From Antilocapra americana (lineage: Eukaryota > Chordata > Mammalia > Artiodactyla > Antilocapridae), in the NCBI GenBank assembly GCA_007570785.1, contig ML661900.1, forward strand, positions 7,937,570 through 8,001,569: a stretch of DNA of 64,000 bases, in the 5' to 3' direction. This document shows positions 44,741 to 57,486 of the stretch, in pieces. Made by a program: the position numbers and the translations under genes. A model generated the notes under the pieces. It was not told the origin of the DNA and did not search any database. It saw nothing but the letters and a program-made list of their open reading frames with translations. Within the stretch, counting starts at the first letter, position 1. Every line of letters begins with the position of its first letter.

Positions 44741-46605
44741 ACGAAGCAAGTCACATCACTGTTAATTTTTTCACCTATAAAATGGTGTACAAAATTAGCA
44801 CTACTACTACTATCATTACCTACCTCAGAATTTTGGAATCATCAAATTGAACAGATACATATGAAAACATTTTATGAACTAAAAATCAAACAAACCACAT
44901 TAATTTCCATTATTGCTATTGCAACTGCTGGGCAAGATAGAATTGAATTGCTGAGTTACATCTCTGGCTTCTGGCTGAGATGTTTGTGACTGAAGGAATG
45001 ACAAATTAAACATCAAGGTAAATAAAAATGAAATATAAAAGGATATATAATTCAAAAACAATTAATGTAGCAATATGTTATTGTCTTACATACAATACTG
45101 TACATAAAATGTATTATGTGGTATATATAATATAATGTGTGTGTATATATATATATATGCACAATAAATTAAAATTCTCAGGAGCATATTATAGTTTTGA
45201 AATGTCAGACAGGACTCAGATTTTCTCACACTATCCTGCATAAACTGCCAAGTATTTCCAATATGTAACATACAAATGTTTAAGTTCAGAAGTAATGTAC
45301 TTTTCTAGATCTTTGAAAAATAAATACACAACATTTTAAACATTTCTTTCTGTGTTTAATTAGATTATTTAATATTTCTGAATTTTTGTCAGCTGTGATT
45401 AGATCTCATTATTTATACCTCACAGTGCATGTCATGATGTAACATTAAGAAAATATTCTTATTACAAATAAGAAAATTAAAATAACCTGAAATTATTATA
45501 CAATTACACCTGCAGTGCTTCAGATATAAGGTGTGGGCCAAAATAACAGTTGTAGTACAAGAAACTGAAAAAAACAAAATTAAAAAATATTACTTGAACA
45601 AGAATCATTAAAAGAATAAGGCTTTAGGAGCACATTCACTTCCTTCTGCCTCTCATATTTTCCCAGGGCAATGACCTCAAAAGTAAGCCTGTGAACTTGA
45701 GGGGCTCCCAATATAATTCCCTGGGGTATGGGAAGAAAAATACTAAATTGTTCTAATTTTTACCCAAAAGATGTAGAAAAATTGAGCTTTATTTTATGGA
45801 ATATACAAATTTATTCTGTACCCTTTCTTGGTCTGCATATCAGATGTTCAAATATCAACTCAGATTGGCAAAGTAATCTTGCAGGAAGAGTGAGATTTCT
45901 ATAACATGGAGGGGTTGAGGGTGTTGTACCAACACTTTTATTTACTTTCAATTTACCCCAAGTAACACAGTACTTAGCAAGTGGGTTTCTATACCATATT
46001 ATCTCCTTTAACAACATCAGCTTTTATTAAGTGACATGAGGCTTAAAAGGATTATTGCCAAAAACAAGAACAAATATAAATTAAGACCATCCTAAAGATG
46101 CAAGCATAAGCAAACTCAAGCCAATGTAAGCACAACCTACTCTTTATTTGTAGAACAAGCCCTTTGGCAGCTGCATTATGAGATATCAACAATTAATATC
46201 CAATCTTATCTGACAAAAATTCAGAAAGAGAGTTTCAAAATTATAAAGACTGAAATAAGGATTTATATCTATACTGTTCCAAAGTATATGTTATGCCTTA
46301 AGATGTTAGTTAATTAAAGTAGAAAATAATATAACAGAAAAAAATTTAACATTATGGATCCTTTTTTAATTTCTATTTTTGTGTATATTTTATGTTATAT
46401 ACAGTCTATGAGTACAGTATCCCAAACTCATAAGTCATAAACAGACAAACAGTTTTCTGGAGGGTGTAGAGTTAGACAGTTTTATTCTGACATGGTATGA
46501 TCAAAGGTTTCTCAAGACAAACTTCAGGTCCTCCTGCCTTACACTCTTCCAACTCATCTTCTAAACTGCAAAGAGGGTGCTTTTCCAAATCAAATTCAGT
46601 TGTCT
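44741..46605. other. Unassigned AT-rich DNA
   Basis: Apart from a microsatellite at 45121-45159 I see no recognised element. Confidence 0.45.
45121..45159. repeat. (TA)n/(TG)n microsatellite
   Basis: TA repeats with a short TG core. Confidence 0.9.
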
Positions 46606-46610
46606 GTTGA

Positions 46611-46745
46611 GGGACTTCTATCGAGGTTCAGTGGTTTTTAAGACTTTGCCTTTCAGTGCAGAGGGTTTGTGTTTGATCCCTGGTTGGGAAGCTAAGATCT
46701 CACATGCCTTGTGGCCAAAAACCCAAAACATAAAACAGAAATAAT
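46611..46745 (+). mobile_element. CHR-type SINE
   Basis: 'gttcagtggtttttaagact', 'tttgatccctggttgggaag' and an A-rich tail. It is diverged, and the right end is approximate. Confidence 0.8.
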
Positions 46746-47539
46746 ATTGTAACAAATTCAATAAAGACTTTAAATAATGCTCCACATTAAAAAAAATTTT
46801 TAATTGCCTGTTGACAATATGCCAGACCTTGTATTGATGCCCAACAGGTATCTGTTATATTGCTGCATGAGGAATCATGAGTGGGATGGTAAGGGAGTAT
46901 GAGAGGAGAACAGGTGAATTTTAGAGTTCTTGTGATTTGCCTATTGGTACTCACAATATGAAGAAATGAGTCACAATGATATGAGCACAGTGAAAATTAA
47001 ATAAATGATTATTTCTAATCCATTTTAAAGTGGGACCTTATTTGAGTTAGGATTGTTGGCTTTGGAGTGAGAGAGGAACCAATAATGCAATCAATAAGCA
47101 TTTTGGGGGAGCCAATTGTACACAAGTAGACTCAAAGCACTAGAGGAATAAAGTTTTAAAACATAGACTTCAAAGAATGCACTCTTCTTTCTACCTCCTT
47201 GTATTCTTTTCTTCTTATTCTCGAATAAAACTGCTGATTTGATTCATAACAAGGATGCAATATTTCCTATTTACTATCTAACTCACTGTTGTTTTCTGTT
47301 TTTGCCTGCCAATTCATTTAGTCAGTAGTGGTTTAAGAAAGAACAAAACTAACAATATCCCTCCTGTTCCTGAGTTTCAACTCCAATTGTATAAATGATA
47401 GTCACTGAAGACAATAAAATTAAAACCCAGTGTTGTAACTGTCTTGATCTTGAAAGGAGATCTTCCCTAAGTATTGAGAATTATGCCAATGGAAATTTCC
47501 ATTCAGCAATTACATATTATTTCCTTTACTCTGTTGATG
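46746..47539. other. Unassigned DNA
   Basis: Nothing recognised. Confidence 0.45.
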
Positions 47540-47745
47540 TTCACTTAACCATTAACTCAACAAATATCAGTTGAGCCCCTGTTAGGTGCTTAAGCAACTT
47601 AGACCCTGTAAAGACAGAGATGAGCAGAACAAAGCATCAGCCTCATGGACCCCTACATTCTGGTGGAGAAGACAGACAAAGCTTTGCCAGGAACATCTGA
47701 AGAAAGATTGAAAAGTGAGCACTCTTGCCATGCTTTTGTCTATCT
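47540..47745 (+). repeat. Ancient mammalian interspersed repeat, family not assigned
   Basis: 'tcagttgagcccctgttagg', 'acagagatgagcagaac' and 'atggacccctacattctggt' follow the same degenerate pattern as 3270-3620 and 8485-8650. Confidence 0.45.
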
Positions 47746-47759
47746 TCTCCTATGTTTTT

Positions 47760-47883
47760 GTTTGTCTGGCAGTGTGGTGTGCATTTGGGATCATAGTTCC
47801 GCCACCATGGATGGAACCTATGGCCAACCCCCACCGCACCAGAAGTGCAGAACCTTAACCAGTGTACCACCAGGGAAGTCCCT
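47760..47883 (-). mobile_element. CHR-type SINE
   Basis: The reverse complement starts 'gggacttccctggtggtaca', then 'ctggttaaggttctgcac'. A 13-bp TSD with one mismatch, 'ctcctatgttttt' / 'ctcgtatgttttt', lies at 47747-47759 and 47884-47896. Confidence 0.88.
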
Positions 47884-47896
47884 CTCGTATGTTTTT

Positions 47897-48574
47897 AGTT
47901 GGCATATCATCTAACCATATTCTGCTTTATGTTTTCCCCATTTCTTCCAGTGAACTATTAAAAATTAACTGACAACAGATCCAACTCTAATTATGATTTT
48001 TAATAAAGGCTCTTACGTAATGAAACATTGTAAACAGTAGACATTTCAGGCACTGATGTCTGGTCCCACGGATACTTTAAGGTATTTGGTTTTGTAAGAG
48101 TTGTTTCCTCAGAGACCTTTACTTCATAAAATATAGGTAACAGGCTGATAACTCATTTCTAAACAATAATCTACTGCATGATAGAGTTTGGGTCACCAAC
48201 TCGGGAAGTTTGACAGGTGAGCAAGGGATCTTTTAAATATGGGTGACAACATTTCCCTGGTTCTTGATTTCCTTAAATTTTAACCAGTTATGAGGAAACG
48301 CACTCAGAGTCACTCATTCTGTGCCCTAATCCATCTGAAAACCAGGATACATTTTTGTCTATTTATTTCTCTCTCATGAGACACTTGTAGGATTTTACAT
48401 CAGGCCTAACTCTTCAACACATCTACTCTATTTAACACAGAGAAAGAAACCTAGAAGACAGGAGAGTCTCTGCACCTGCTCTGAAAGGCTTATTTATCAT
48501 CAGAGGAGCAATTAGAGTCTTAGTATCACAATATACCCGAAATATGGAAAGCGCCATTCTGACCATCCTTCCCC
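47897..48574. other. Unassigned DNA
   Basis: Nothing recognised. Confidence 0.45.
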
Positions 48575-48740
48575 ATGGCTCGGTTGAAATTCCAGCCCAA
48601 TCACTTATTAGTAGCAAGACTTGGGCAAGTCACTTTCCTCAATTCATTCATTTGCAACAGGAGGAAAATGACAACATCCATCAACACGTCCTAACCAATG
48701 CATGTAAAGTGCCTTCTACCTTGTTAATGTTATGTATTAT
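48575..48740 (+). mobile_element. MIR SINE
   Basis: Forward MIR core: 'gacttgggcaagtcactttc', 'atttgcaacaggaggaaaat', 'catgtaaagtgccttctacc'. Confidence 0.75.
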
Positions 48741-48761
48741 CTAGTCAACCAGCACGTGTGA

Positions 48762-48880
48762 CCCATGAGAGCAAGGGCTTTTATTTGCATTTTTTTTTCA
48801 CTTATGTATCTCTAATACCTATAACAGTGCCTGGTACAGATTAGAAGTATAATAAATATTTGTCGATGGGAGAGAATGGA
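48762..48880 (+). mobile_element. L2 LINE 3' end
   Basis: 'gagagcaagggcttttattt', 'aacagtgcctggtacagatt' and 'ataataaatatttgtcgatg' match the L2 3' end in order. Similar tail text recurs near 49283-49315 on the other side of the SINE. Confidence 0.7.
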
Positions 48881-48909
48881 TACATGTATATGCATGGCTG
48901 AGTCTCTCT

Positions 48910-49228
48910 GAAAAGTGAAAATAAAAGTGGTTCAGTCGTGTCTAACTCTTTGTGACCCCATGGACATATAGTCCATGGAATTCTCCAGGCCAGAATACTG
49001 GAGTGGGTAGCCTTTCCCTTCCCCAGGTGATCTTCCCAACCCAGGGATCGAACCCAGGTATCCCACATTGCAGGCGGATTCTTTACCAGCTGAGCCACAA
49101 GGGAAGACCAGGATTACTGGAGTGGGTAGCCTATCCCTTCTCCAGTGGATCTTCCCAACCCAGGAATTCAACTAGGGTCTCCTGCATTGCAGGCAGATTC
49201 TTTATCAACTGAGCTATCTGTCCGCCTA
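48910..49228 (-). mobile_element. Art2A-type dimeric SINE
   Basis: Two related reversed units: one to about 49108 ('accagctgagccacaaggga') and a second to 49228 ('atcaactgagctatctg'). Each ends in a tRNA-derived head. The BovB-derived tail is at the left, next to the GAAA-rich end 'gaaaagtgaaaat'. Confidence 0.88.
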
Positions 49229-49315
49229 AAACTATGACAACATTGTTAATCAGCTGTACTCCAATAGAAAATAAAAAGCTTAAAAATAAATAGATACTTG
49301 TTGAATAGATGAATG

Positions 49316-50654
49316 GCAAAACACAATACAATTACACATTAGGACATATTCATCCAGTATATGGAGATGTGAAATGAATTCTGGTTTTGTGCTGGTGAGG
49401 TTTACCAAGGAGAAAAGAAAACAGAACAGAAAGGAAAGTGTGACAGTTAATTTCTCTTCTCCCAAGTTCTCTCAGAATAACAATAAAATAAGTGCCTTGG
49501 GTCACTGAGAAGCAGGGTGACTGGGAGAATAGAATACAACTCCCCACATGGTGAGCCTATAGCTGTTGTTGCCAAGAGTCCAAAATAAGCATTGACAATG
49601 ACCTAAGCCAGAGAAGAGCCAGCGCATGGAGTGAGAAGGTGAGTTGAAAGGACTCCAGGCTCCTGACAGGTTGGAGTATATCAAGAAAGGCTTAATGGCA
49701 GGAATGCCCGGAGGAAACAGTACTGACAGCCTTTGGCATTTTGTACCGTCTTCCCTTCCCTATTGAACACTAGGATCTCCACCCACCAGTTTCCAGGCTC
49801 CCCAGCATCTGACTAGGGTTCTTTCCTTGGGTGATCTCAAGACCCTCCTTTGCTCTACCACTCTGCACAATAAAATTTCAACTGCCCTGCATCTTATTAT
49901 ACTGAGATTTTCCTCATCTTTCTGGCCCATTCAGAGAATCCAACAAATCATCCAGGGTAAAGTACACCTGAGTGATAACAAGCTTTTGATTACAAAGGAA
50001 TCAGTCTCTGCTCAGTTGGTTCCTATGAGTGACAAGGCTGGGGGTGAGGGTAGAAGATGTGGGAGGCTCCTACATTATGGGGCAATCCTTCTTAGACTTC
50101 TCAAATCACATCACATCAGCAACAATTCAGCCCTCTTAGATCAGACCAGCCTGCATCTGCAACATGATCAGATCAGAAGCAAAAGAGGAGAATGAGACTG
50201 AGCTGTCAGAATACAACCTAGAAAGCTATTCTGATAAGGCCTGCTGAAGAGCTGAGAGTACCACACACATGTTTAAAGCGGACCTAACAGAAATCCAGTA
50301 CACCATCTGAGACAGTTTAATCATCCTATAAAAAGAGGGGGCATTATGAACCCCTATGTCAATTTTCTGGACAAAATTTATATGGGATCTGGTGGTTATC
50401 AGTTAGGTCTCTTGGTTGTATTTGTATTCATGAGAGAAAATACAGGTGAATTGGTTCCCGCAGCTCCTAATCCTAAGAGTAAACATAGTTGCTGAGATGC
50501 TCACATGACTTCATTCCCACAGTCCAGAATGGATGGGAGAAATTTACCTGAAAATAGGAGCACTGTCTGCCTAGGGCAGGATTCTTCTTCAGAGCCAATA
50601 AGAAGCAGTAGATGAGGGCATCACCACAGCCATGTACTAGAAAGGGTGCACTCA
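49316..50654. other. Unassigned DNA, possible old LTR
   Basis: A polyadenylation-like AATAAA in 'ctgcacaataaaatttcaac' (about 49870) follows C-rich sequence, which would suit an old LTR, but I cannot name one. A 122-codon frame (49827-50195) has no recognisable domain. Confidence 0.35.
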
Positions 50655-50790
50655 CTAGAGACAATTCCTAATCCTCATGAGAACCCTGTGAAGGATTATC
50701 ATCCCTATTTTTCAGAGGAACAACTGTGGTTCCAAAAAGTTATCTTGCTACTAATTGAACCCAGTCTACTAGCTCCATGTGTGGTCAGAC
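50655..50790 (-). mobile_element. MIR SINE
   Basis: 'taatcctcatgagaaccctg', 'ttatcatccctatttttcag' and 'ccaaaaagttatcttgc' are the reversed MIR core. Confidence 0.7.
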
Positions 50791-53479
50791 AACCAGAAGG
50801 TAGCATCCAAACACCTCTTCTACCTAACTTAGATGATGTGAGGATAAAGCAAGGTAAAACTATAAAGAAAATTAAACTGCCTTAACCCACAAGAATCATT
50901 ATTATGTACAAACTTTTCTTGGATGGGAACAGACATTAAAATCTTGGCCATGTGCAAAATTGTTCTTAATTTAGGAGGTTGTTCAACCCTGTTTTTAGCC
51001 CCAGGATTCTATGCTTCTATGTATGAAGAGGAAAATGAAATAGAGTCATGCAAGAGGCTATTTCTTTAATTTTCTGGATTGTCACATTCATTCAGCATGA
51101 AATTTTCTACAGAAAGTCAATTTTGGAAAGTTCCAAACTTAATTAGATCTTTGCAGTTTTGTGATCTTCATTATAATTATCAAATACTGAAGAGCTAATA
51201 AAGGATCAACCTCTGGGCTGCAGAATAACCTAATCTACTCATACCTCAGTGACGTCCTGAATTAGAACTGGGGGCTGATGAACTTCAGTGCACTAGACAA
51301 CCAACCAACCATAGTCTGCAAATTGCACTGCACATCCAAGCCTTGATCAGACCAAGATGAATACATGATATGTAAAATAATCCAATAAAGTTTATCAACA
51401 ATACATGGGTAATTTAGATGAGACATACACTAGTGTAGCAAGTCTAATTAAGAGTATTTCTATGATAAACTGAAGCCCTGTCTCCTGTTACCATGCAATT
51501 ATTCATTTGAGTCTATTGTTACTAGAACAATGAGCAGTGAGCATCTCCTTATTAGTGATCCTTCTTTCTGATACTTGCAATTTAACCAAATAGTACATCT
51601 TATCCTTTCAAGATTCTAAAGGATGTTTCAAACCCCAGGCGTTTTCCTTAATGTAGATTCTTCTGGAGACAGAGTGGTGAATTCCAGATCATTTGTTTTG
51701 GTTTTTTTGGTTTTGTTTTATGTTGACTTTGGTGTTTTGTTGCTTTCCCCCCCACCCCTTCTCATGATTGCTGCAGGTCTACTTTTCAGAAGCATCTCTA
51801 TAACTTTTTAAGGGTAATAGTATCTTATAAATTCTACCACAACAGAGCCATGATTCTAGCAGTATTAGAAATGTCATTAACTCCTTCATGTCCTTAGCAA
51901 CCTTGATTCAGTATCCCCTTTGCAATTATCTCCCAGACTCTTAATGTTTAAAAGCCAAAAGGGTAACCCAAGTACTACACAGGGAAAATTTATTATTTAA
52001 TGAGATGTATTGGTGTACATTCCTGGAAACTTAGATTCTAATTTTGGTGAAAACTTTGAAGGTGGAGGCCAGAAAAAAAAAACACTGTTATGGTTCAATA
52101 AAGTTAAAAGTTTACCTTTTTTCTTTAACAGTAGAAACTAAGTTCGCAAAGACTGAGATCCTTGAATAAACCTTTGAGTTGTGCACATACTAAGTGTTTT
52201 TCTAAGTGTAAAGCAAGTAAACTGAGTTATCTTTAATACAAGTGCACCAAAAATGTCAAGGAGGGACCAGTTTCTTAATATTATACCCATATGAGGGGTG
52301 TGTAGCAAGACAAGGTTAGAAACTCTTTTAGGGGAAAGAGTGATGGCATATTCATATATGAAAAGAGAAAGTATAATATCAAAACTATTCTGAACTATTG
52401 TTTGATTCAATGAAATACGTATGCTTTGTTGTGTGTTGCTTGCATTTGTCTGTTTGTTGAAAGTGTTCCTTTTTGTTTGGGAGGATCATTGAGGTTGCTT
52501 GGAAGAATGAAAGAGGGGAAGAATCAATGAAAGGACTTTGTGAAAAAGTTTTTTAAAAGCTGAGCACAAGGAGTATTGCTTTGGAGTCCAAGCAACATGG
52601 TATGCCCCCATCTTCACACAAAATCCAACTGTATGTACCACTTTGAGGGGTAGCAGCTTCAAAAAGGAGGAATAAAGCATCCTTGGTACAGACACTGGTG
52701 ATCTCATGAAAGCTCTATCAGAAATGGCAAAAAACAAAGCTGCTTCTGCTAGCTTAGAGAAAAATGAGGTTGGTCAAGGAGAGATTTAGTAGGAAAGGAA
52801 GAATGGTGGAAGACCAATAATGAGAACTCACACCTATTTGAATAGGGACAATTCTGTACGTAAGAGGCGCTGAAATCAGGCAAGACATCTACTTGGATCT
52901 TGAAATGATTGCAAACGGGCACTGAACATTAGTTGCAATCTTAGTGTTTAATCAAAAGCTTCATCAATGATTCCAAACCAGATTTTCTAGCTAGTCTTTA
53001 TGTTTTCACTTGAGTAAAACTATTAGGCTAAAACACTTTTTTATCCAACATCAATTTCTCTCAAAGCATGACTTGCAAGACACAGTTCAGATGCTCCTCA
53101 GAGACTGTGTCTTCCATGAATTTAAAGGTGTTTCACTCTTCTTATGAATAGGCCATGAAAATAATGATTTTATTATAGTCAGCCAAGTTGTTCTGCTTGA
53201 AATTTCTTGAACTGAACTTCCATTCTTTTTTTTCACTCTTGCTGGAAAGAATGTTGTTCCTTTTCTTATCTATATAAACAAGCATATTTTGCTCAAGACT
53301 TCAGTTTAAAATTCTACCTCTTCAATGAAACCCCCAAGACCAACTGAAGATAAATTTCTTCTCTCTCCCCTTAACTCATTCACTTAGTTTTCAATATGTG
53401 TTTACCGAGAAGTACAAAGTGCCAGGTACCCAGTAGGAGTTCATGCTTCTGGGCTGTCAGTTATCTTGTAATGTGATTT
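50791..53479. other. Long unassigned stretch
   Basis: No recognised family in 2.7 kb except a C-run and TG/TTTTGG-rich low-complexity sequence near 51690-51765. The 83-90 codon minus-strand frames at 52138-52737 have no support. Confidence 0.45.
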
Positions 53480-53600
53480 TGCCTTCTTCAGCTAGATTGT
53501 AAATTCTCATCATGTTACACATCTGTCTTTGTTCACTGCCTTAGTGCTTAATTCCTTAAACATAGGAGGCATTCAACAAAAAATGTTATTGGCTTGACTC
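53480..53600 (+). mobile_element. L2 LINE 3' end
   Basis: 'agctagattgtaaattctca', 'ctttgttcactgccttagtg' and 'ataggaggcattcaacaaaa' match the L2 3' end. Confidence 0.7.
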
Positions 53601-53664
53601 AGATTCCAGTCTTTAAATAGGAAGAAAATGAAACTGAATTACATACCTTTACCAAGACCTAGAA

Positions 53665-53870
53665 GACAATATCTACCACTGATTGAGTGCCTTTTGTGTG
53701 TCAAGGTCTCTTCATAAATGATCTGTAATCTTTATGACAGTCCACTAAGATAAAATTTTGGTAGCCCCCAGTGTGTCTATGAGGAAAGACATGCTGTGAG
53801 AAAAGATATTACCTTGGGCTTCTCTGCTGATAAGTTGCAGAACTGCTCTGAAACTAGGTCTGGATAATTC
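53665..53870 (-). mobile_element. MIR SINE, diverged
   Basis: 'cactgattgagtgccttttg', 'gatctgtaatctttatgaca' and 'gataagttgcagaactgc' fit a reversed MIR. Confidence 0.5.
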
Positions 53871-54520
53871 TTATAAACCAAGAGGATTTTCCCCCAAGAG
53901 GGATTCTACCTCTACAGTTGTCACCATGACAGTTTCCTTTATAGATGAGCCAAGGGACATACATCTTAATCTCATTCTGAAAATGTCATATTTGTCCAGT
54001 TCTTTCTGTTCTTTTGCCTTTTTATGTCTCCAAGGCTAAAATTCCAACAAGGTGTGTCCTTTGTAAAAATTTGAAGCCACCAAACAATAAATATTACTCT
54101 CAGACTATTAAAAAAAGTGTTAAATAAAAAATTAATTAAAAAAATTCTTTAGTGAGTGAATACATACTAAACAATGAAGGGTTTTCTATATTACTTTGGT
54201 GTAAATTTATTCAAGACTACCCACACATATCAAAACATTGCATTTAAGTTACAATGACTGCATTTGTTATAATTGTTTTGAAACGGAAAACACAGGAAAG
54301 CATTTTATATAATCAAGTAGTATACATTGAAATGAAGTGAGATGCTAAATTGATTTTCAAAGTAGCTGCTGATCTTCTTATATGATAGTACAGTAATAAG
54401 AGGAAGATTAAGGAGAGTAAGAACTTTACCAATTCACAATATTCTTCATTACTGAACAGTATCTGTAGTGCAGTATTTATAATTATAGATATTTTTAATG
54501 TATTTCTTTACAAATGGATA
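53871..54520. other. Unassigned AT-rich DNA
   Basis: Possibly very old L1, but no firm landmark. Confidence 0.4.
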
Positions 54521-54527
54521 ACTTTTG

Positions 54528-54789
54528 TTTTTGTTTTTTTTAATTAATTTATTATATATATTTTAAAATTTTCTTTACATTATTGTGTTGGTTTTGCCAT
54601 ACACTGACATGAATCTGTAATGGGTATACATATGCTCCCCTTCCAGAAACCCCCTCCCACCTCCCTCCTGATTCCCTCTCTCTGGGTCATCCTGGTGCAC
54701 CAGCCCTGAGCAAACCTGGGCTGGAGATTGATTTCACATATGATAATTAACATGTTTTAATGCCGTTCTCCCATATCATCCCACCCTTG
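54528..54789 (-). mobile_element. Young L1 3' end, 5'-truncated
   Basis: Poly(T)-rich start, then 'gttggttttgccatacactg', C-rich tract and 'atgataattaacatgtttta', ending at 'catcccacccttg'. A 7-bp TSD 'acttttg' lies at 54521-54527 and 54790-54796. Confidence 0.9.
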
Positions 54790-54796
54790 ACTTTTG

Positions 54797-55540
54797 GATG
54801 ATTTCCAGCTGTTACCCACACTTGCAGTTTAGCCATAGGACATGCCTCAAAGGATACAAGAAGAGGTAGGCTGTATCAGGAATAAGCTTGGCGAGGGTAA
54901 TTGGGTAATGATCTGCTTTCCCAATCAAAGCTTCTAAGGAGGCACTGAGAGCTCAGTTTTGTTTAAATAGGTTTTGCCACTGAAGGACTGACTCAGTAGG
55001 TAAAACTAGGAAATAAATAGCTCAAGATCAATGATCCTCAAGTTAGGGGAAAAGAAGATGGTGTATTGGAATTACCTGGGGATTTAGGAGGAATTTTTCT
55101 TGGCTATTCTTAGTTCTCCAGAAATTATGGTACACCCACCTCCTTTCTAGTAGCTAGCTATCCATCAGTCTATTTCCTGTCATAATAATTCACTGTTCTT
55201 ACCCCTCTGGTATGTTAGAGATGAGAAAAATGAAGCTGATAATTACTACTCTGTACGGGAAATGTATAGCCACATGAGTGGTATGGTAGCAACATCCAGG
55301 CTGCAAAAAATTATTCTGATTTGAAACAAGCCTGTATCCTCAGTTTTTCCCTAAGAAACAGAAATTGGCAAGGATTAACAGGATACCAGGCCCAGAACCA
55401 GAGGATTCAGGCAAGGATCAGTTCCCAGCAGTCTGTCTTTCAGAAAACAAAAGGCTTTAAAGAAAAAGACTGAGTGTCAGAGGCTTTTGCCACAGACTCA
55501 GGGCAACATTTAATTTCCAATTCCCTAAATGTTGGCAAGC
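54797..55540. other. Unassigned DNA
   Basis: A weak MER5-like piece is possible at 55025-55100 ('aatgatcctcaagttagggg', 'attacctggggatttaggag'). Confidence 0.35.
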
Positions 55541-55858
55541 GAAAGTGAAAGTCGCTCAGTTGTCTCTGACTCCTTGTGACCCCATGGACTATACAGTTCA
55601 CGGAATTCTTCAGGCCAGAATACTGGCGTGGGTAGGGTAGCCTTTCCCTTCCCCAAGGGATCTTCCCAACCCAGGGACTGAACCCAGGTCTCCTGCATTA
55701 CACGTGGATTTTTTTACCAACTGAGCCACAGGGAAGCCCAAGAATACTGGAGTGGGTAGCCTATCCCTTCTCCAGCGGATCTTCCTGACCCAGGAATTAA
55801 ACCAGGGTCTCCCACATTGCAGGCAGATTCTTTACTAACTGAGCTATCAGGGAAGCCC
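55541..55858 (-). mobile_element. Art2A-type dimeric SINE
   Basis: Starts 'gaaagtgaaagtcgctcagt'; first unit ends at 'ccaactgagccacagggaag' (about 55738), second at 'actgagctatcagggaagcc'. Same build as 48910-49228, with a small 'gtagg' duplication near 55635. Confidence 0.92.
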
Positions 55859-55945
55859 TTATATATATAATATATATAATAATTATAATAGTATAAATTG
55901 AATTATATATTAAATATTTCATTACTATATAATATTCTATAGTGT
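55859..55945. repeat. AT-rich low-complexity tract
   Basis: TA-rich imperfect repeats directly beside the SINE head. Confidence 0.8.
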
Positions 55946-56109
55946 ATATTTCTGGACTTGTTTGTAGAGATTTAGATATAACTGACTCTGTAAATTATGA
56001 ATAGCTGAGAAGGGCTAGGAGAGGCAAAAACTTAGAGGTGAACATTATTAAACACTTAATTATAAATCATTGCTGTGACAACACAAAATCTCTGGGTGGT
56101 AAAATATTA
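55946..56109. other. Unassigned DNA
   Basis: Nothing recognised. Confidence 0.4.
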
Positions 56110-56544
56110 TAAAAATGTATTGTAAGCAAGAAATTAATACTTGTTGTCACCGCTTTATGTAAAACTTTCCTGGAGGTCCCAGTCATTGCACAAAGATAAG
56201 GGAAAATAGAAATAATTAACAGAGTTCAAAAGGAAAAATGAAATTATTCTTTACAGACAATATGACTTTCTATATAGGAAAACAGAAAGACTCTAGAGAT
56301 AAACATTTAATACTAATAAGAGAATTCAGTGACACTAGATACAAGATGAATACACAAAGAACAACTGTGTTCCTGAATGGTATCAATAACCAAGTATAAA
56401 AGTAACAATAAAAAGTATTCCACTTATGAGAGAAACAAAAACCACCAGGAATGTAGGAAAAAAAGTTTAACAACAAAAACAAACAAACAAAAAACACGGT
56501 GAAAAACATGTATGAAGAAAATTGGAAACTTATATAAAAGGTCA

Positions 56545-56758
56545 GGCCTTCCCTGGTGGCTCAGAAAGTAAAGAATCTGCCTGCAGTGAAGGAGACCTGG
56601 GTTCAATCCCTGGGTCAGGAAGATCCCCTGAAGAAGGGAATGATAACCCACTCCAGTATTCTTGCCTGGAGACTCCTATGGACAGAGGAGCCTGGGAGGG
56701 CTATAGTCCACGGGGTCGCAAAGAGTTGGACACAACTGAGCGACTACCCTTTCTTTCT
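56545..56758 (+). mobile_element. Bov-tA SINE nested in ancient L1
   Basis: Head 'ccttccctggtggctcagaa', box-B-like 'gggttcaatccctgggtcag', tail 'ggacacaactgagcgactac'. A 12-bp TSD with one mismatch, 'tataaaaggtca' / 'tatagaaggtca', lies at 56533-56544 and 56759-56770. Confidence 0.93.
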
Positions 56759-57059
56759 TATAGAAGGTCAAGAAGATAGACCTAATAAATGAAACTATTT
56801 ACACATACTGTCATAAACATGTCAAGTTTTACCAAACTGACTTCCGAATTCAACCAAAAAATCCCAAAAGGTAATTCCATGGTTCCTGAAGAGCACAAAA
56901 AAGCCAAAAAAGTTTGAAGAACAAGATTAGAGACAATTGAGCACTTATTCTACCATATGTAAAGACTTACCATAAAGTCACAGTAGTCAAATAATGTGAT
57001 TTTGGCACAGATGTAGACAAATAGGCCAACAACATAGAAAGAAACTCTTTTGAAACAAA

Positions 57060-57486
57060 TGTTTTGTACTGAATTGAATAGTGCCCCCCCCACCAATTCT
57101 GAGAATACAAACTTATTTGGAAATAGCAGATGTAAATAGTTAAGATGAGATCATACTGGATTAAGCTGGGCCCATATCCAATGACTGGTGTCTTTATTAG
57201 AAGATCATGTGAGGACAGGAGACACTCAGGGGAAAATGTCACATGATGATGAAAGCAGAGATTGGAGGTACACGTCTACAAGTCAAGAAACGCCAAGATT
57301 GTTGGTAACCACCAGATTAGGAAGAAGCAAGGAAGTATCCTCCCCTAGAGCCTTCAGAGAGAGCGTGGTGCTGCCAACATTTTGATTCAGGACTTCTTGC
57401 CTCAAGACTGTGGGACAACACATTTCTGTTATTTTAAGTCACAAAGTTCATGGTCATTTGTTCTGGCACTCCTAGGAAACTAATAT
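57060..57486 (+). mobile_element. MLT1/MST-type ERVL-MaLR LTR nested in ancient L1
   Basis: 'tgttttgtactgaattgaat', 'gactggtgtctttattagaa', 'cttcttgcctcaagactgtg' and 'aggaaactaatat' are LTR landmarks in order. A 5-bp TSD 'acaaa' is at 57055-57059 and 57487-57491, the right length for this class. L1 sequence resumes to the right. Confidence 0.85.

Noticed and set aside
44501..44989. 162-codon open frame, the longest in the window
   Set aside because: It runs through a Bov-tA SINE and its flank; the residues follow the translated SINE pattern and no domain is present.
49827..50195. 122-codon open frame
   Set aside because: No recognisable domain, splice context or upstream promoter; may be part of an old LTR-like sequence.
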